A stretch of DNA of 26,320 nucleotides, taken from positions 1-26,320 of the forward strand of contig DATKYV010000137.1 of NCBI GenBank assembly GCA_035528275.1, read 5' to 3'. A program made the position numbers and the translations under genes. Under the pieces are notes generated by a model that worked only from the letters and a program-made list of their open reading frames with translations, did no database searches and was not told the DNA's origin. Positions 8,562 through 17,096 of this stretch are shown piece by piece. Numbering within the stretch: the stretch's first letter is position 1; each line of letters opens with the position of its first letter. The stretch is from DATKYV01 sp035528275. GTDB lineage: Bacteria > Acidobacteriota > Terriglobia > UBA7540.

Positions 8562-9110
8562 TTGAGGCTAGCGGACAAAAATATCTGGCGGAGCCTGTTG
8601 CTCATCGTGACCGCCTGGCTCCTGCTGCCAACCAACCTCGGCGCGGTCCCTGAGGTGAAGGCCGCCGCGGCCGAAAAGCCGGCGGCGAAGAGCAAGGCAT
8701 CAGCTTCCACTTCCAAGAAGTCAACGAAGAAGTCCTCGAGGTCACATCGGCGCCGTCGGCGGTCGTCCTTCAAGAGAAGGATCGCCGGGATGAAATTGCA
8801 GCCGGAGCGGGTGGCTGAAATCCAGCGGAGTCTGATCGACGCGAATTATCTCCATCAGGAGCCGACGGGCAAGTGGGACACCGCAACCCGCGACGCGATG
8901 CTCCGCTACCAGACCGACCACAGCTTTCCCTCCACCGGACTGCCGGAAGCCAAGTCGCTCATGAAACTCGGCCTGGGCCCGCATCCGCTGCCCGCCGACG
9001 TCGACCCGACCATGCGGGCTCAGGCTCGCACCGCGAACGCCCTCGAGCAACTCGAAGAGCCGGACGAGGAGTCATCCGAAGACTCCGCTTCCGAAGCCGT
9101 GCCCCAGTAA
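8562..9110 (+). CDS. Secreted peptidoglycan-binding-domain protein
   Basis: A 182-residue protein with a signal-peptide-like N-terminus (hydrophobic run WRSLLLIVTAWLLLP, then AVPEVKAAAA). A Lys/Ser/Arg-rich low-complexity stretch follows (about residues 35-72). Next is a PG_binding_1-type fold: RVAEIQRSLIDANYLHQEPTGKWDTATRDAMLRYQ, with the usual repeat of a helix, a G.WD turn and a second helix. The C-terminus is acidic (EEPDEESSEDSASE). It has no hydrolase domain, so it may tether something to the wall or act as a structural wall protein. The TTG at 8562 was chosen because AGGAG lies 11 nt upstream; the frame is also open from 8523, which would overlap the htrA end. Tight linkage to htrA suggests a shared envelope role. 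Confidence 0.8.
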   Translation: MRLADKNIWRSLLLIVTAWLLLPTNLGAVPEVKAAAAEKPAAKSKASASTSKKSTKKSSRSHRRRRRSSFKRRIAGMKLQPERVAEIQRSLIDANYLHQEPTGKWDTATRDAMLRYQTDHSFPSTGLPEAKSLMKLGLGPHPLPADVDPTMRAQARTANALEQLEEPDEESSEDSASEAVPQ

Positions 9111-9170
9111 ACCGTGGCCAAGCTGAGATCCCGGGCTCATCGTGGCGGCCCACTGAGAACTCACCACGGG

Positions 9171-9197
9171 CTTCTGGCTTCTGTCTCCTGGCTCCTC
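9171..9197. repeat. Degenerate heptamer array between convergent genes
   Basis: Four consecutive 7-bp units, CTTCTGG, CTTCTGT, CTCCTGG and CTCCTCT, run up to the stop codon of the minus-strand aldehyde dehydrogenase gene. No inverted partner is seen nearby. Confidence 0.5.
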
Positions 9198-9199
9198 TT

Positions 9200-10690
9200 T
9201 TACGTATCAATCTGCGCCCGCTGCAGCCGGTCGCTGTAATCAACGTAGATGCTCTTCCATTCCGAGTAGAAATCGAGCGCCGTGACCGCGGCCTCGCGAT
9301 GGCCGTTGCCCGTCTGCTTGGTCCCGCCGAAGGGCAGATGAGTCTCCGCGCCGATGGTCGGCGCGTTCACGTAAACGATTCCCGTGTCCAGGTCGCGCAT
9401 CGCCTGGAAGGCGCGATTCAAGTTGCGGGTGTAGATGGAGGATGAAAGTCCGTAGATGACGCCGTTGTTGATCTCGACGGCTTCCTCGAGCGAGTCGAAC
9501 GGAATGACGGAGACCACCGGGCCGAAGATTTCCTCCTGCGAGATGCGCATCTTGGGGCTGCAATCGCCGAAGACCGTGGGGGCGTGGAACCAGCCGCAAT
9601 CGTATCCGCCGCCGGTGAGGCGATGGCCGCCGCACAGGAGCTTCGCGCCCTCGTTACGGCCGATCTCCACGTACTCTTCCACGGTCTTCAACTGGCCTTC
9701 GTTAATGCAAGGACCCATTTGCACGGTCGGATCGAGGCCATTGCCCACCTTCAGGGAGCGCGCGCGCTCCACAAAACGGTCGATGAATTCCTTGTAGACC
9801 TTCTTGTGGCAGGCGACGCGGCTGGCGGCGGTGCAGCGCTGCCCGGTGGTGCCGAAGCCTCCCCAGATGGCGCCGTCCACGGCCAGCTCGATATTGGCGT
9901 CGTCCATGACGATGATGCAATTCTTGCCGCCCATCTCCAGGCAGCAGTGCTTGAAGGAGTGCGAGGAGGCCTCGGAGACTTTGCGGCCCACGTCCGTCGA
10001 GCCGGTGAAAGAAACGACTCTCACGTCCTCGTGGGTCATCAGGCGGTTGCCAACCTCGCCGCCCCCGCCCGTCACGTAGTTCACCACGCCGCGCGGCACG
10101 CCGGCTTCCTCCAGCACTTTCACCAGGTTGTACATGGAAAGCGGCGTGTCGGTGGCGGGCTTCATCACCACCGTGTTGCCGCAAATCAGCGCCGGCATAA
10201 CCTTCCAGGAGGGAATGGCCATGGGAAAATTCCACGGCGTGATGAGCGAGCAGACGCCGATGGGACTGCGCACCGTCATGCAGAATTTGTTGGGAAGCTC
10301 CGAGGGTGTGGTCTCGCCAAACATCCGCCGGCCTTCGCCCGCCATGTAAAACGTCATGTCAATGGCTTCCTGGACGTCGCCGCGCGTTTCGTCCAGGATC
10401 TTTCCCATTTCGCGGGTCATCTGTTCAGCGAAGATTTCTTTGCGTTCCACCAGCAAGCGCGCGGCGCGATAAAGAATTTCGCCGCGCTTGGGGGGAGGCA
10501 TAAGGCGCCACGACTTGAACGCCTTCTTGGCCGCGGCGATGGCGTTATCAATATCCTCGGCGTTGGATTTCTGAAAGATTCCGATGAGTTCGTTGCGGTC
10601 GGCGGGGTTGAGGTTGTCGAAAGTCCTTCCGCTGACCGTTTCGACCCACTCGCCGTCTATGAAGTTCTTGTAAACCTTGGGTGGGGCCAT
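9200..10690 (-). CDS. NAD(P)-dependent aldehyde dehydrogenase
   Basis: A 496-residue soluble enzyme that oxidises an aldehyde to a carboxylate. Catalytic residues are Cys286 (GQRCTAASR), Glu252 (LEMGGKN) and Asn154 (TPWNFP). The cofactor loop is FTGSTDVGRKV (228-238), with Lys177 in MKPA. The C-terminal signature GGTKQTGNGHREAAVTALDFYSEWKSIYVDYS resembles 2-oxoglutarate-semialdehyde and 2-aminoadipate-semialdehyde dehydrogenases, but the substrate cannot be settled by eye. Start: the ATG at 10690 on minus has GGAGGA 7 nt upstream. The frame is open back to 11071, but that extension crosses repeat DNA and is not protein-like. A promoter candidate lies at 10772-10800. It converges on the htrA operon and has no operon partners. 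Confidence 0.93.
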   Translation of the reverse strand: MAPPKVYKNFIDGEWVETVSGRTFDNLNPADRNELIGIFQKSNAEDIDNAIAAAKKAFKSWRLMPPPKRGEILYRAARLLVERKEIFAEQMTREMGKILDETRGDVQEAIDMTFYMAGEGRRMFGETTPSELPNKFCMTVRSPIGVCSLITPWNFPMAIPSWKVMPALICGNTVVMKPATDTPLSMYNLVKVLEEAGVPRGVVNYVTGGGGEVGNRLMTHEDVRVVSFTGSTDVGRKVSEASSHSFKHCCLEMGGKNCIIVMDDANIELAVDGAIWGGFGTTGQRCTAASRVACHKKVYKEFIDRFVERARSLKVGNGLDPTVQMGPCINEGQLKTVEEYVEIGRNEGAKLLCGGHRLTGGGYDCGWFHAPTVFGDCSPKMRISQEEIFGPVVSVIPFDSLEEAVEINNGVIYGLSSSIYTRNLNRAFQAMRDLDTGIVYVNAPTIGAETHLPFGGTKQTGNGHREAAVTALDFYSEWKSIYVDYSDRLQRAQIDT

Positions 10691-10771
10691 GGATGAGTCC
10701 TCCGGTTGTATTTGCTCGGGCAGGGTCGAGAGGCAGGCGCGCTGACTCTGATCCCGGTCGGACGAAGTCGA

Positions 10772-10800
10772 AATATAGCAGACGGGATCACTCCCAGCAA
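10772..10800 (-). promoter_or_regulatory. Candidate promoter of the aldehyde dehydrogenase gene
   Basis: On the minus strand TTGCTG (10800-10795) and TATATT (10777-10772) are 17 bp apart, a good match to a housekeeping sigma-factor promoter. Transcription would begin near 10765 and leave a leader of about 75 nt. Confidence 0.5.
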
Positions 10801-11065
10801 GGCGGCCCGGGCGCTCTCGGTTTTGGCGAGACAGGGCCAGATGCCGGTGATCGAGCAAAGCTCCGCCATTCTGGATTCTTCCCCTGCCCAAAGAGATTCC
10901 TTCGAGTTTTTTGAACCGCCCGTGTGTGTTCATACACATAGCGGCTTTGCTTTTGCGTTTTCGAGCGTTTGAGCGCTGATTGTTAATCCTCGCCCGCCTG
11001 CTAGGCTGGGTGTCATTCTCCCGTCTCGTGCCTCCAACTTTCGGCCTTGGGTCCTTCAATTGACC

Positions 11066-11224
11066 ATTCACAATTCACAATTCCGAACCCTCCCTCCTGT
11101 ATTCATCCACCCCCACCGCAGAGACGCAGAGGGCGCAGAGAAGACCTGTCTCCTGACTCCTATCCGCTTCCATTTCCACGCTAACACATCGCCCTGCTCC
11201 CATGGCGAACAGTGAGAACAGTGA
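11066..11224. repeat. Cluster of four different 7-9 bp tandem arrays
   Basis: ATTCACA occurs twice, then ATTCCGA (11066-11086). GCAGAGAC, GCAGAGGGC and GCAGAGAAG follow (11118-11143). CCTGTCT, CCTGACT and CCTATCC come next (11145-11165). GAACAGTGA occurs twice exactly (11207-11224). The units differ in sequence but share the 7-9 bp period seen elsewhere in the window. Confidence 0.6.
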
Positions 11225-11479
11225 GACAGATTTTTTCAAGTGGTTTGTTTTGCGCTAATTGTCTCGGAAGGTTCGCCTTTTGCGTTTGCCCAAAACGGTC
11301 GAGAAATGGTCGAAGGGTGGTAGTGTATGAGGCCACAAGCCGATAGACGCGGGCGCTTTCGCAAGACTGAGAGATCGTCGACTGCCGATTCGGCAGGGCA
11401 GTTTATCCAAGGCGGGCGAAGAAGCTTGTTCATGATGGGGGGGATGGAGATGAAGGATCTTCGTGGCGACAGGAGCAGC

Positions 11480-12847
11480 ATGTGGCCTGCTGCAGCAAAC
11501 GGCCCAAGTGCGGAAACTCGCGACACATCGAAGGCGCCGGGTCGCGGCGACGCCCAGCCATCGCGCCGGGAATTCCTGAAGAGTGTGGGCGCGGGACTGG
11601 TGCTAGGTCTGACCGCGTCGAACTATCGGGCGCTGGCGGGCGTCCCGCCGAGCGACAAAATTCAAATGGGCTTCATCGGCGTCGGTGGAATGGGCATGGG
11701 GCGGCTGAAAGAGTTCATGGGCCACCCGGACGTGAGCGTGGCGGCAATTTGTGATGTGGACGAGAGCCATCTGAACGCGGCGCTGACGGAAGCGGAAAAG
11801 AAGCAGGGACGCAAGCCCGCGGCTTTCGGTGACTTCCGGAGACTCCTGGAAATGAAGGAACTTGACGCCGTGGCCGTGGTCACGCCGGACCACTGGCACG
11901 CCCTGCCGACAATCCAAGCCTTCAAGGCCGGCAAAGACGTCTTCGTCGAAAAACCGCTCAGCTACTCGATTGGTGAAGGCCGGGCGATGGTTCGCGCGGC
12001 GCGCGCCAACAAACGCGTTTCGCAAATGGGCAATCACATTCACAACGATTTACCCAACTATCGCCGCGTGGTGGAAATCGTCCGCTCCGGGATGCTGGGC
12101 AAAATCACGCGCGTGGCCTGCTGGAAAACCTCGCCGACCGAGACCGACCTCGACAATCCTCCCGACGGCACGCCTCCGGCGGGTTTGGATTACGATTTCT
12201 GGCTGGGTCCTGCGCCCAAGCGGACTTACAACCCCAACCGGTCACACTTGACGTACCGCTACTTCTGGGACTATTCGGGCGGCATTTTCATCGATTTCTG
12301 GTGTCACATCACCGACGTGGCCTATTGGGCGCTCGATCTGAAGGCGCCCACCAGCGTTGCCGCCACAGGCGGCCGATTCTTCTGGCAGGACAACACCGAA
12401 ACCCCGGATACCCTCGACCTGGTCTATGAATTTCCCGGCATCAACATGACCTGGACGTTGGGCCCCGCGGGTCTGCCGGGACTTCAGCACATGGGCGGCA
12501 TCGGCTGCGCCTTTCAGGGCACCGAAGCGACTCTGGTGACCAACTACTCGCAACACGAGCTGTATGTGAAGGGCAAGAAAGTGGAAGATTTCAAGCGTCC
12601 CGAACCGAGCATCCCCGATTCGCCCGGTCACCTCCGCGAGTTCCTGGATGCCATCAAGTCCCGGCAAATCACCACCTGCGACATCGAGTACGGGCATCGG
12701 CTCAGCAAGGCCGGGCTGCTCGGCAACCTGGCGTTTCGCATGGGCCGCCGGCTCACGTGGGACGACGCCCGGGAGCGCGTGGTGCGAGACTCGCAGGCCA
12801 ACCGAATGATCACTCGTCGCTACCGCAAGCCTTGGAAACTGACCTAA
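11480..12847 (+). CDS. Tat-exported Gfo/Idh/MocA-family oxidoreductase
   Basis: A Rossmann-fold protein of about 455 residues. A twin-arginine signal (SRREFLKSVGAGLVLGLTASNYRALA) near residues 28-53 indicates export in folded form. The nucleotide-binding motif GFIGVGGMGMGRL follows, then VVTPDHWHALPTIQAFKAGKDVFVEKPLS with the EKP lysine conserved in the family. A second domain contains WDYSGGIFIDFWCHITDVAYWAL. Members oxidise or epimerise sugars and related polyols. Exported versions are numerous in Acidobacteriota, Planctomycetota and Verrucomicrobiota, where some use a tightly bound cofactor. The start is uncertain: ATG 11480 has AGGAG 4 nt upstream, while ATGs at 11432, 11435, 11444 and 11450 and an upstream frame from 11327 remain possible. 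No neighbouring sugar genes help fix the substrate. Confidence 0.88.
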   Translation: MWPAAANGPSAETRDTSKAPGRGDAQPSRREFLKSVGAGLVLGLTASNYRALAGVPPSDKIQMGFIGVGGMGMGRLKEFMGHPDVSVAAICDVDESHLNAALTEAEKKQGRKPAAFGDFRRLLEMKELDAVAVVTPDHWHALPTIQAFKAGKDVFVEKPLSYSIGEGRAMVRAARANKRVSQMGNHIHNDLPNYRRVVEIVRSGMLGKITRVACWKTSPTETDLDNPPDGTPPAGLDYDFWLGPAPKRTYNPNRSHLTYRYFWDYSGGIFIDFWCHITDVAYWALDLKAPTSVAATGGRFFWQDNTETPDTLDLVYEFPGINMTWTLGPAGLPGLQHMGGIGCAFQGTEATLVTNYSQHELYVKGKKVEDFKRPEPSIPDSPGHLREFLDAIKSRQITTCDIEYGHRLSKAGLLGNLAFRMGRRLTWDDARERVVRDSQANRMITRRYRKPWKLT

Positions 12848-13087
12848 CACGCTGCTGTGATGTTTTTCCGCAGCGGGTTAACTGAAGGAAAGCCGAGGCT
12901 CTTTCTCTGTCCTTCCGCCGCCTCATTCCTTCCATTTTCGTGTGGGCTTGCCTGGCTTCCGTCAATTCCGATTCGCAGACAGAATGTCGGCGAATTGTGG
13001 GAGAGGTTTCGTTTCAGACCTTCGTCACAAGCAATTCTCTGGAACGCCGCATGTGAAAAGTGCGTAGTTAAGACCAGAGGATTTGCA

Positions 13088-14344
13088 ATGGTTTTTCGCG
13101 ACCTGCTGAGAGATACAGTCCAAACACTCTGGGCGCACAAGCTGCGGACCTTTCTCAGCATGTTCGGGATCGCGTGGGGAATCGTTTCCATCACCTTGAT
13201 GGTGGCGGCGGGCGAGGGGCTGGCGGTGGGATTCGCGACGGTCAAGGAGAACTTCGGCAAGAACCTGATCATCGCGTTCGGCGGCCGCACCAGCTTGCAG
13301 GCCGGCGGAGCGCGTGCCGGGAGAATGATCCAGTGGACGGCCAAGGACCCGCCGCTTGTCCTGGCGCAGGCTCCCTCATGCCGGTACGTGATGCCCGAGC
13401 TGGGGGCCGAGCTTCCCGTGCGCAGCATGTACAACAGCGCCACGATTCTGGTGGCCGGGTCTTACCCGGAGTTCGCGGACCTTCGGACCATTCCGATTGA
13501 AGTGGGGAGGTTCTATAACCACGAGGACGAGCAACTGGCCCGCCGGGTGGCGGTGCTGGGCAGCGACGTCAAAGAGCAGCTCTTTGCCACGCGGGAGGCT
13601 TGGCGAGAGAGGATTCTGATCAACGGAGTTCCTTACACGGTCGTTGGGGTCATGCGTCACAAAGACCAGGACTCGAATTATGATGGCCCTGACATTCGGA
13701 AGGTCTTCATCCCTTTCAGCGCCATGCTGCGCGACTTTCCCGCCAAGCCACCGTCGGAACCGGACACGGTCAGCCGGTTGCTCATCGCTCCCCGGGCGCT
13801 GGAAACTCATGAAGCCTGTAAGTGGGAAGTCCGGCAGGCGCTGGCACGCCTTCACAACTTCGACCCCCACGACAAAGAGGCGGCGGGGATGTGGGACACT
13901 GTCGAAGAGGCCAAGGCTTTTCGAATGATGACTGACGGCATGAAGTTCTTCCTGGGGGCGATCGGTCTGGCCACGCTCTTCCTGGGCGGCATTGGGGTGA
14001 TGAACGTGATGCTAGTCTCGGTGAGGGAGCGAACCCGGGAAATCGGCGTGCGCAAAGCGGTGGGAGCGAGCGCGGGTGTCATCCTTCGGCAGTTCTTCGT
14101 GGAGACGCTCATCGTCGTCTTCCTGAGCGGCGGTTCGGGACTGGCGTTTGCCTATGGCCTGTGCGCTCTGGTCAACCTATTGCCCAAGCCGGCGTATTTT
14201 GCCGGATTGCTGCCCACCTGGGAATCCGGGGTGCTGTCGTTTCTCCTGCTGGGCACTGTGGCGGTGCTTTCGGCACTCTATCCTGCCCGTCGCGCCGCCT
14301 CCATAGACCCGATTGAGGCCCTACGATTCGAGCCGGGAGGATAG
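13088..14344 (+). CDS. MacB-like ABC transporter permease, first of a tandem pair
   Basis: A 418-residue permease with one TM near the N-terminus (about residues 20-45), a large periplasmic MacB core domain (about 50-275), and three C-terminal TMs forming an FtsX domain. The domain includes GGIGVMNVMLVSVRERTREIGVRKAVGA and ends PIEALRFEPGG. Such proteins pair with a LolD/MacB-type ATPase to move molecules within or out of the envelope by mechanotransmission, but no ATPase gene is in this window. The start is ATG 13088, with AGAGG 7 nt upstream; the upstream extension from 12857 is not family-like. The next permease begins 9 nt after the stop, so the two probably form a heterodimer. The substrate is unknown. 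Confidence 0.9.
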   Translation: MVFRDLLRDTVQTLWAHKLRTFLSMFGIAWGIVSITLMVAAGEGLAVGFATVKENFGKNLIIAFGGRTSLQAGGARAGRMIQWTAKDPPLVLAQAPSCRYVMPELGAELPVRSMYNSATILVAGSYPEFADLRTIPIEVGRFYNHEDEQLARRVAVLGSDVKEQLFATREAWRERILINGVPYTVVGVMRHKDQDSNYDGPDIRKVFIPFSAMLRDFPAKPPSEPDTVSRLLIAPRALETHEACKWEVRQALARLHNFDPHDKEAAGMWDTVEEAKAFRMMTDGMKFFLGAIGLATLFLGGIGVMNVMLVSVRERTREIGVRKAVGASAGVILRQFFVETLIVVFLSGGSGLAFAYGLCALVNLLPKPAYFAGLLPTWESGVLSFLLLGTVAVLSALYPARRAASIDPIEALRFEPGG

Positions 14345-14353
14345 GAATCGCCG

Positions 14354-15607
14354 ATGTTTCGCGAAATCATCATCCAGGCTTGGGATGCTTTGCGGCGCCA
14401 GCCGCTGCGCAGTTTCCTCACCATGCTGGGCGTAGTCTGGGGAATCGTCGCGGTGGCGGTCCTGTTGGCCTACGGAAGCAGTTTTCGCGACGTGATGGTT
14501 CGGGCTTTCGAGGCCTTCGGAAAAACGGCCGTCGTCTGCTGGCCCGGCCAGACCAGTGAGCAGGCGGGTGGGGAGCGCGCCGGCCGGCATGTACGCCTCG
14601 AAAAGGAGGATCGCGAGGCGATTCTCCGCGAGGCCCCACTGGTCAAGCGAGCCAGCCTGGAGACGTTGCGCTGGCTGAGCGTCAGCTATGGGGAGCACAT
14701 GGCGAACACCGCCGTTCGCGGAGTCTATCCCGAATACGGCGAGATTCGGAACGAGGTGGCCGCCCAGGGACGCTGGATCAGCCCGGAAGATTTTCAGGAA
14801 CGCCGTCGCGTAGTTTTCTTGGGCGGACAATTGACGCGGAAACTTTTCGGCGGCCGGCCGGCGGTGGGCGAAACGGTGCGTGTGGCTGGTGTGCGCTTCA
14901 CAGTGATCGGGGTAATGGACCGCAAGATCCAACTGAGCAGCTACTTCCAGACGGACGAGGAATGCGCCTTCATTCCTTACACCTCTGCGGGGGACTTGTG
15001 GAACACCCGCTACGCCGACGTACTGGTTTTCTCGCCGATGGCCCCACAGTTCGAGAAGCCGGCAATGGACCAGGTGCGGGCAGCCATCGCCAAGCGCCAG
15101 CGATTCTCACCCACTGACGAGCGGGCCATGATGATGTTCGGCGCCTTCATGGTGCGGCCCATCGTCGATGGTCTGACCATCGGCCTGCAAGGGCTTCTCT
15201 TGTTCATCGGCGCGCTGACGCTGGGAATCGGCGGCGTGGGCGTCATGAACATCATGCTGGTTTCGGTGGACGAGCGCATTCGCGAAATCGGCCTGCGGCG
15301 CGCCCTGGGCGCCAGGCGTTGGCACGTCCAGGCACAATTCCTGGCCGAGGCGCTGGTGCTGACGCTGATGGGAGGGTGCGTCGGCATCCTGCTCGCCTTC
15401 CTGATTTCCGCCGGGGTGGGAACCCTCCCCCTTCTCGGGCCCCTTTACCAGGACACCTCCGGGGCGGCTGATATCCACCTGAGCATCTCCTTGCACACCG
15501 TGGTGATTTCCACCCTGATCCTGATGCTGGTGGGCGCGGTGAGCGGCGCCGTGCCAGCCATCCGGGCCTCGCGTCTCAATCCCGTTGAGGCGCTCCGCTA
15601 CGAATAA
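14354..15607 (+). CDS. MacB-like ABC transporter permease, second of a tandem pair
   Basis: A 417-residue protein with the same plan as its upstream neighbour: N-terminal TM (MLGVVWGIVAVAVLLAYG), periplasmic core domain, then an FtsX block with IGGVGVMNIMLVSVDERIREIGLRRALGARR and the end NPVEALRYE. It differs clearly in sequence from the first permease, which suggests an old duplication and a heteromeric transporter rather than a recent copy. GGGAGGA at 14336-14342, inside the end of the previous gene, could serve as ribosome-binding site. The stop is followed after about 40 bp by a decayed epimerase gene. Confidence 0.9.
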   Translation: MFREIIIQAWDALRRQPLRSFLTMLGVVWGIVAVAVLLAYGSSFRDVMVRAFEAFGKTAVVCWPGQTSEQAGGERAGRHVRLEKEDREAILREAPLVKRASLETLRWLSVSYGEHMANTAVRGVYPEYGEIRNEVAAQGRWISPEDFQERRRVVFLGGQLTRKLFGGRPAVGETVRVAGVRFTVIGVMDRKIQLSSYFQTDEECAFIPYTSAGDLWNTRYADVLVFSPMAPQFEKPAMDQVRAAIAKRQRFSPTDERAMMMFGAFMVRPIVDGLTIGLQGLLLFIGALTLGIGGVGVMNIMLVSVDERIREIGLRRALGARRWHVQAQFLAEALVLTLMGGCVGILLAFLISAGVGTLPLLGPLYQDTSGAADIHLSISLHTVVISTLILMLVGAVSGAVPAIRASRLNPVEALRYE

Positions 15608-15650
15608 TCTTCTGGTAAAATCACTCCATCTCCCCCCGGGTGAATCGTGG

Positions 15651-15938
15651 ATGCCTACTGAACTGGATGTCGTCACAGGAGCGTTTGGCTTCACGGGCAG
15701 ATACATCACCGCCCGCCTTCTTGCCAAGGGGAGACGGGTGAGGACGCTGACCGGTCACCCCGATGGTCCAAATCCCTTTGGCGAAGAGGTTGAGATTGCG
15801 CCCTCCAACTTCCGAAACCCTTTGGCGCTGGAGGAAAGCCTGCGCGGAGCATTGACTGGCTAGAACACGTATGGGGTCAAGTTTTCGCGTGGCACCGTAA
15901 CTTGCGAGAAGGCCGTCGAGAATACCAGGAATCTCTTC
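15651..15938 (+). pseudogene. NAD(P)-dependent epimerase/NmrA-like gene with in-frame TAG and lost 3' end
   Basis: From ATG 15651 the frame encodes 70 residues of an SDR-type Rossmann domain: DVVTGAFGFTGRYITARLLAKGRRVRTLTGHPDG with the GAFGFTG nucleotide-binding motif. It then meets TAG at 15861-15863. Past the stop the same frame continues with NTYGVKFSRGTVTCEKAVENTRNLF. From memory, family members read close to ADTLYNTYWVRF followed by a similar AVENTRNLF segment. The TAG sits where a tyrosine codon is expected and could come from one base change. After about 15938 the similarity stops, and roughly 200 further residues of the family are absent. It is therefore a truncated remnant, not a small gene. 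It lies between the permeases and the hrcA promoter. Confidence 0.75.
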
Positions 15939-15965
15939 ACCCCGCCGGGCGTTGGGGCGCGATTC

Positions 15966-15994
15966 TTGACAGGGGCTCGAAAGGCGGCTAAGAT
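15966..15994 (+). promoter_or_regulatory. Promoter of the hrcA-grpE-dnaJ cluster
   Basis: TTGACA (15966-15971), a 17-bp spacer and TAAGAT (15989-15994) form a near-consensus housekeeping promoter. Transcription would start near 16001, giving a leader of about 45 nt. No CIRCE operator (TTAGCACTC inverted around 9 bp) is visible between here and the hrcA start. Confidence 0.7.
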
Positions 15995-16046
15995 TTATTT
16001 ATCGAGGTTTTTGTAATCCGCTGAATTATCAAGGCTTATTCGCACC

Positions 16047-17096
16047 ATGTTTGAGGAAGCTGAAATTCGAGGCCGAAAGCGGGAGATCCTGGCCGCCATC
16101 GTGCGACAGTACATTTCTAGCGGCCTGCCGGTGGGCTCCAAAGCAATTGCGGGCGGCCTGGATGAGGCTGTGAGCTCGGCGACCATTCGCAACGTGATGG
16201 CGGAGTTGGAAGATGCCGGCTACCTTTCTCAACCGCATGTTTCTGCGGGGCGCGTTCCTACCGACAAGGCCTACCGGTCATACGTTGACTGGACTACGGG
16301 CGCCACGCAGCTGGGAAAAGAGACTCAGCAGTTCATTCATGACGCTCTGACGGCCGAGCAGGCGACGCCCGAACAGTTGATGGCCCTGACCTCGCACGTC
16401 CTGGCGGAGGTTTCCCGGCAGGTGGGTGTGGTGCTGGGACCGAAACTCGAAGAGAAGCTGCTCGAGCACATCAAGTTCGTGAAGCTGCCGGAACGGCGTG
16501 TTCTGGCGGTGATCGTCTCGAAGCCTGACCTTATCGAGAACAAGGTCATCCGTCTGGAGGAGGATTTCTCCCAGCAAGAGCTCGACGAGGCGGCGGATTT
16601 TCTCAACGCGGAATTCCGCGGGTGGTCATTGCGCACCGTGCGCCTGGAGATCTTCCGCCGCCTGGCGGAAATGAAATCGCTTTGCGATCGCCTGCTTTCC
16701 AGCATCGGGACCTTGTTTGTCTCGGGCGCACTGGGCGACGAGGAACCGGGCACGCTGTTTGTGGAGGGGACGGCCAGATTCCTGGAGCAGGCGGGCTTCG
16801 AGGATTTCCGCGTCGTCCGGGATCTACTGGCAACATTCGCGGAGAAGGTCAAGTTAATCAAGATCCTCAGCGCCTGCCAGGAATCTTCGCAACCGGGCGT
16901 GAGGACGGTGATCGGGCGGGAGAATCCCAACCGCGAGATGCAAGACTGCGCGATTGTGGTGGCGCCCTACCACTATCGTGCGAGGGTGGTGGGGGTTTTG
17001 GGCGTCGTGGGCCCCACCCGCATGGAGTATGACCGCGCGATTACGGCCGTGGATTATGTCGCCCGCCTTTGCAGCCGACTCCTGAGCGCCAATTGA
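16047..17096 (+). CDS. hrcA: Heat-inducible transcription repressor HrcA
   Basis: A 349-residue repressor that in many bacteria binds CIRCE operators before groESL and dnaK operons and is kept active by GroEL. The N-terminal winged helix spans about residues 1-75 and contains SSATIRNVMAELEDAGYLSQPHVSAGRVPTDKAYRSYVD, the most diagnostic HrcA block. The central and C-terminal regions (FVKLPERRVLAVIVSKPDLIENKVI, VIGRENPNREMQDCAIVVAPYHYRARVVGVLGVVGPTRMEYDRAI) match the family GAF-like dimerisation part. Length is normal. It is first in a cluster with grpE and dnaJ, behind a strong promoter. The leader lacks a visible CIRCE, so classical autoregulation is not apparent. The ribosome-binding site before ATG 16047 is weak. 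Confidence 0.97.
   Translation: MFEEAEIRGRKREILAAIVRQYISSGLPVGSKAIAGGLDEAVSSATIRNVMAELEDAGYLSQPHVSAGRVPTDKAYRSYVDWTTGATQLGKETQQFIHDALTAEQATPEQLMALTSHVLAEVSRQVGVVLGPKLEEKLLEHIKFVKLPERRVLAVIVSKPDLIENKVIRLEEDFSQQELDEAADFLNAEFRGWSLRTVRLEIFRRLAEMKSLCDRLLSSIGTLFVSGALGDEEPGTLFVEGTARFLEQAGFEDFRVVRDLLATFAEKVKLIKILSACQESSQPGVRTVIGRENPNREMQDCAIVVAPYHYRARVVGVLGVVGPTRMEYDRAITAVDYVARLCSRLLSAN

Larger units (their letters stand above)
10691..11479. other. 0.8-kb repeat-rich intergenic region
   Basis: The gap between the minus-strand aldehyde dehydrogenase and the plus-strand Gfo/Idh gene contains the promoter at 10772-10800 and, from 11066 to 11224, four unrelated short tandem arrays. I see no RNA gene and no credible protein; the open frames crossing it lack start signals and recognisable domains. 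Confidence 0.5.

Noticed and set aside
10691..11071. N-terminal extension of the aldehyde dehydrogenase
   Set aside because: The extension crosses short tandem repeats and a promoter-like site, is not dehydrogenase-like, and the ATG at 10690 has a strong ribosome-binding site.
12850..12875. An inverted repeat CGCTGC/GCAGCG after the Gfo/Idh gene as a terminator
   Set aside because: The stem is 6-7 bp with a 14-nt loop, and the T-run is in the loop rather than after the stem.
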